Assembly: GCA_040381475.1 (NCBI GenBank)
Contig: JBEIHH010000114.1
Coordinates: 1-7,988, forward strand
Reading direction: 5' to 3'
DNA from: JAIBBG01 sp040381475
Lineage (GTDB): Bacteria > Bacteroidota > Bacteroidia > Flavobacteriales_D > Sanyastnellaceae
Length of the DNA: 7,988 nucleotides
The notes under the pieces are model-generated. The model did not search any database and was not told where the DNA came from. It saw only the letters and a list, made by a program, of their open reading frames with translations. Within the stretch, counting starts at the first letter, position 1, and every line of letters begins with the position of its first letter. The translations under genes and the position numbers were made by a program. Below, piece by piece: positions 6,728-7,988 of the stretch.

Positions 6728-7831
6728 TTATTCAACGGATTTGTTCATGATACGCTCCTGTGTCCGAATAGATTCCTTGTGAAGTTGTTCGAGATATTTT
6801 TCGAGGAACTCTTTGGTGAGACCCAGACTTTCTCCGAGCATCGTCCTTCCTTCCATGATTTCTTTCCAGCGTTCAACCTGAAGAATGGTGACATTGTGCT
6901 CCTTCTTGTAGTGAGCAAGTTCTTCAGTAATCCTCATGCGCTTGCTGATCAGTTGAATAATTTCTTCATCAACCTTATCTATTCTTGAACGAATGGCATG
7001 AAGCTCATTCGTATACTTTTCATTATCGCTTTCAGGATTTCTGACGAAGAGTGAGTCAATGATTTCAGAAAGTTTTTCCGGAGTAACTTGTTGGCGGGCA
7101 TCGCTCCATGCGTTATCCGGATCGCGATGGCTTTCGAGCATCAATCCATCCATACGCAGATCCAGGGCTTTTTGCGCAACCTGTGCGAGAAGATCTCTTC
7201 TTCCACAGATATGGCTGGGATCACAAAAAATACTCAGATCAGGAAATTGGGTTTTAAGCGCAATGGGAATTTCCCACATTGGTTTGTTGCGGTAGATACT
7301 GTCGCCGAAATGAGAAAAGCCTCGGTGCATGGCGATGATTTTGGTGATACCGGCTCGGTGAATCCTTTCAATGGCCCCGATCCACAATTGCAAATCCGGG
7401 TTGACAGGATTTTTTACGATCACCGGAACATTTGTGCCTTTCAAAGCATCGGCGATTTCCTGCACGGAAAAAGGATTCACGGTTGTCCGGGCTCCAATCC
7501 AGAGAACGTCGAAATCATGTTTAAGACAGAGTTCAACGTGCTCGGCTGTGGCCACTTCGGTGGCGATTGGCAAACCGGATTCTTTGCGGGCATTGACCAT
7601 CCACTCCAGTCCTTTTTCACCAACGCCTTCAAAGGAGTCGGGTCTTGTTCTTGGTTTCCATATTCCACCACGAAGCAAATGAGTTTTACCTTCAGCTGCG
7701 AGTGCGTTTGCAGTTTCTATCAGCTGATCCTCAGTTTCAACGCTGCACGGTCCGCTGATCAGAAAAGGTTTTCCTGAGGCCGGCCACCAACTTTGCACTG
7801 TAACAATATCATCAAAAACAGGATCAGACAT
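6728..7831 (-). CDS. Bifunctional DAHP synthase / chorismate mutase (AroQ type) fusion
   Basis: Catalyses the first step of the shikimate pathway (phosphoenolpyruvate plus erythrose 4-phosphate to DAHP) and also chorismate to prephenate, towards Phe and Tyr. The 367 residues begin with a DAHP synthase of the Ibeta/KdsA-like type (about 1-262): GPCSVET (27-33), RGGIWKPRT (54-62), GART (113-116), KNPVNPD (140-146), HRGF (169-172), DPSH (204-207) and ESH (233-235). Likely metal ligands are C29, H207, E233 and D244. A helical chorismate mutase follows (about 277-360), with R281, R298, K309, R321 and Q358 at the expected active-site positions. The order synthase-mutase is typical of Bacteroidota, where the mutase domain also transmits feedback inhibition by prephenate; there is no N-terminal ACT-like domain. 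An in-frame TTG at 7840 was passed over for the ATG at 7831. It stands alone here and converges on the FAH gene. Symbols such as aroG or aroF are used inconsistently for such fusions, so none is given. Confidence 0.95.
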   Translation of the reverse strand: MSDPVFDDIVTVQSWWPASGKPFLISGPCSVETEDQLIETANALAAEGKTHLLRGGIWKPRTRPDSFEGVGEKGLEWMVNARKESGLPIATEVATAEHVELCLKHDFDVLWIGARTTVNPFSVQEIADALKGTNVPVIVKNPVNPDLQLWIGAIERIHRAGITKIIAMHRGFSHFGDSIYRNKPMWEIPIALKTQFPDLSIFCDPSHICGRRDLLAQVAQKALDLRMDGLMLESHRDPDNAWSDARQQVTPEKLSEIIDSLFVRNPESDNEKYTNELHAIRSRIDKVDEEIIQLISKRMRITEELAHYKKEHNVTILQVERWKEIMEGRTMLGESLGLTKEFLEKYLEQLHKESIRTQERIMNKSVE

Positions 7832-7988
7832 GATAAACAATTGTAATGAAAACAGGCACGAAGTTAGCGTTGTTAAATAACAACTGCGCAGGCAAAAAGA
7901 TTTTGGAAGGAATCATTACTTCGGCATTATTCATCGAAAGAATTGAGTTTTGCGACAAGTTTCAAGCGACTTTTACAATAAAAGACCA
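7832..7988. other. Right-edge region with no supported gene
   Basis: These 157 bases upstream of the DAHPS-CM gene hold the promoter-like box and dyad, a perfect 8-bp palindrome ACAATTGT (7837-7844) just before the start codon, and a small hairpin CTTTTA-caa-TAAAAG (7970-7984). A plus-strand frame is open from ATG 7846 to the edge (47 codons, beginning MKTGTKLALL). It has no family I recognise and no TAnnTTTG box upstream, so it is not called as a gene. A minus-strand frame is open from the edge to a TAA at 7927-7929 (19 codons) and could be the tail of an upstream gene, but it is too short to judge. Confidence 0.5.
7859..7884 (-). promoter_or_regulatory. Promoter-like box with adjacent inverted repeat upstream of DAHPS-CM
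   Basis: On the minus strand TAACTTCG (7866 down to 7859) matches TAnnTTTG at 7 of 8 positions and lies 27 bases before the ATG at 7831. Directly upstream is a dyad, GTTGTTA (7869-7875), AA, TAACAAC (7878-7884), with perfect 7-bp arms. A TTG within it (7883 down to 7881) is 14 bases from the -7-like box, short for a -33 element. No T-run follows the dyad, so it is more likely a protein-binding operator than a terminator. Its regulator is unknown. Confidence 0.4.

Noticed and set aside
7088..7777. A 229-codon plus-strand open frame opposite the DAHPS-CM gene
   Set aside because: It lies wholly within the well-supported minus-strand DAHPS-CM gene, whose motifs are intact, and its translation has no recognisable domain. 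It is an antisense shadow.
1..7988. Mobile elements, CRISPR arrays, tRNA/rRNA, or defence or biosynthetic clusters
   Set aside because: No transposase or integrase motifs, terminal inverted repeats, regularly spaced repeats or tRNA-like folds were seen. Nearly all the window is filled by chromosomal envelope and metabolic genes.

Overview
This looks like chromosomal core sequence from a member of the Bacteroidota, of moderate G+C content. Four things point there. First, a membrane protease gene (ftsH) is followed by two phospholipid genes (cdsA, psd). Second, a DAHP synthase is fused at its C-terminus to an AroQ chorismate mutase. Third, a lipoprotein carries a Lys/acidic stretch directly after its lipid-bearing cysteine. 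Fourth, several gene starts have the phylum's -7 element TAnnTTTG at promoter distance, and most starts lack a clear Shine-Dalgarno sequence. A family or genus cannot be fixed from the sequence alone.

Layout. Positions 6-1928 (+) encode FtsH, which may begin just left of the window. A strong hairpin terminator with a GAAA loop follows (1942-1974), then a near-ideal Bacteroidota promoter (1982-2014). This drives cdsA (GTG start, 2035-2853) and psd (2850-3506), which overlap by 4 bases. cdsA makes CDP-diacylglycerol. psd performs the last step to phosphatidylethanolamine. The intervening phosphatidylserine synthase is not in the window. An unrecognised probable surface lipoprotein (3526-4506, -) converges on psd.

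A 263-base divergent intergenic region (4507-4769) holds outward-facing TAACTTTG boxes. To its right lies a secreted coiled-coil protein with a C-terminal OmpA peptidoglycan-binding domain (4770-6104, +). It is followed after one base by a short FAH-family hydrolase resembling FAHD1 (6106-6717, +). Converging on that, with only 10 bases between the stop codons, is the DAHP synthase/chorismate mutase fusion (6728-7831, -). Its upstream region holds a 7-bp-arm inverted repeat beside a promoter-like box. The last 157 bases contain no gene that can be supported with confidence.

The genes fall into envelope biogenesis and quality control (FtsH, CdsA, Psd, lipoprotein, OmpA-domain protein) and central or aromatic metabolism (FAH-family enzyme, DAHPS-CM). 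I found no mobile element, CRISPR array, tRNA, rRNA, defence locus or clearly new system. The less ordinary points are the uncharacterised lipoprotein, the uncharacterised N-terminal half of the OmpA-domain protein, the promoter architecture, and the possible operator upstream of the aromatic gene.
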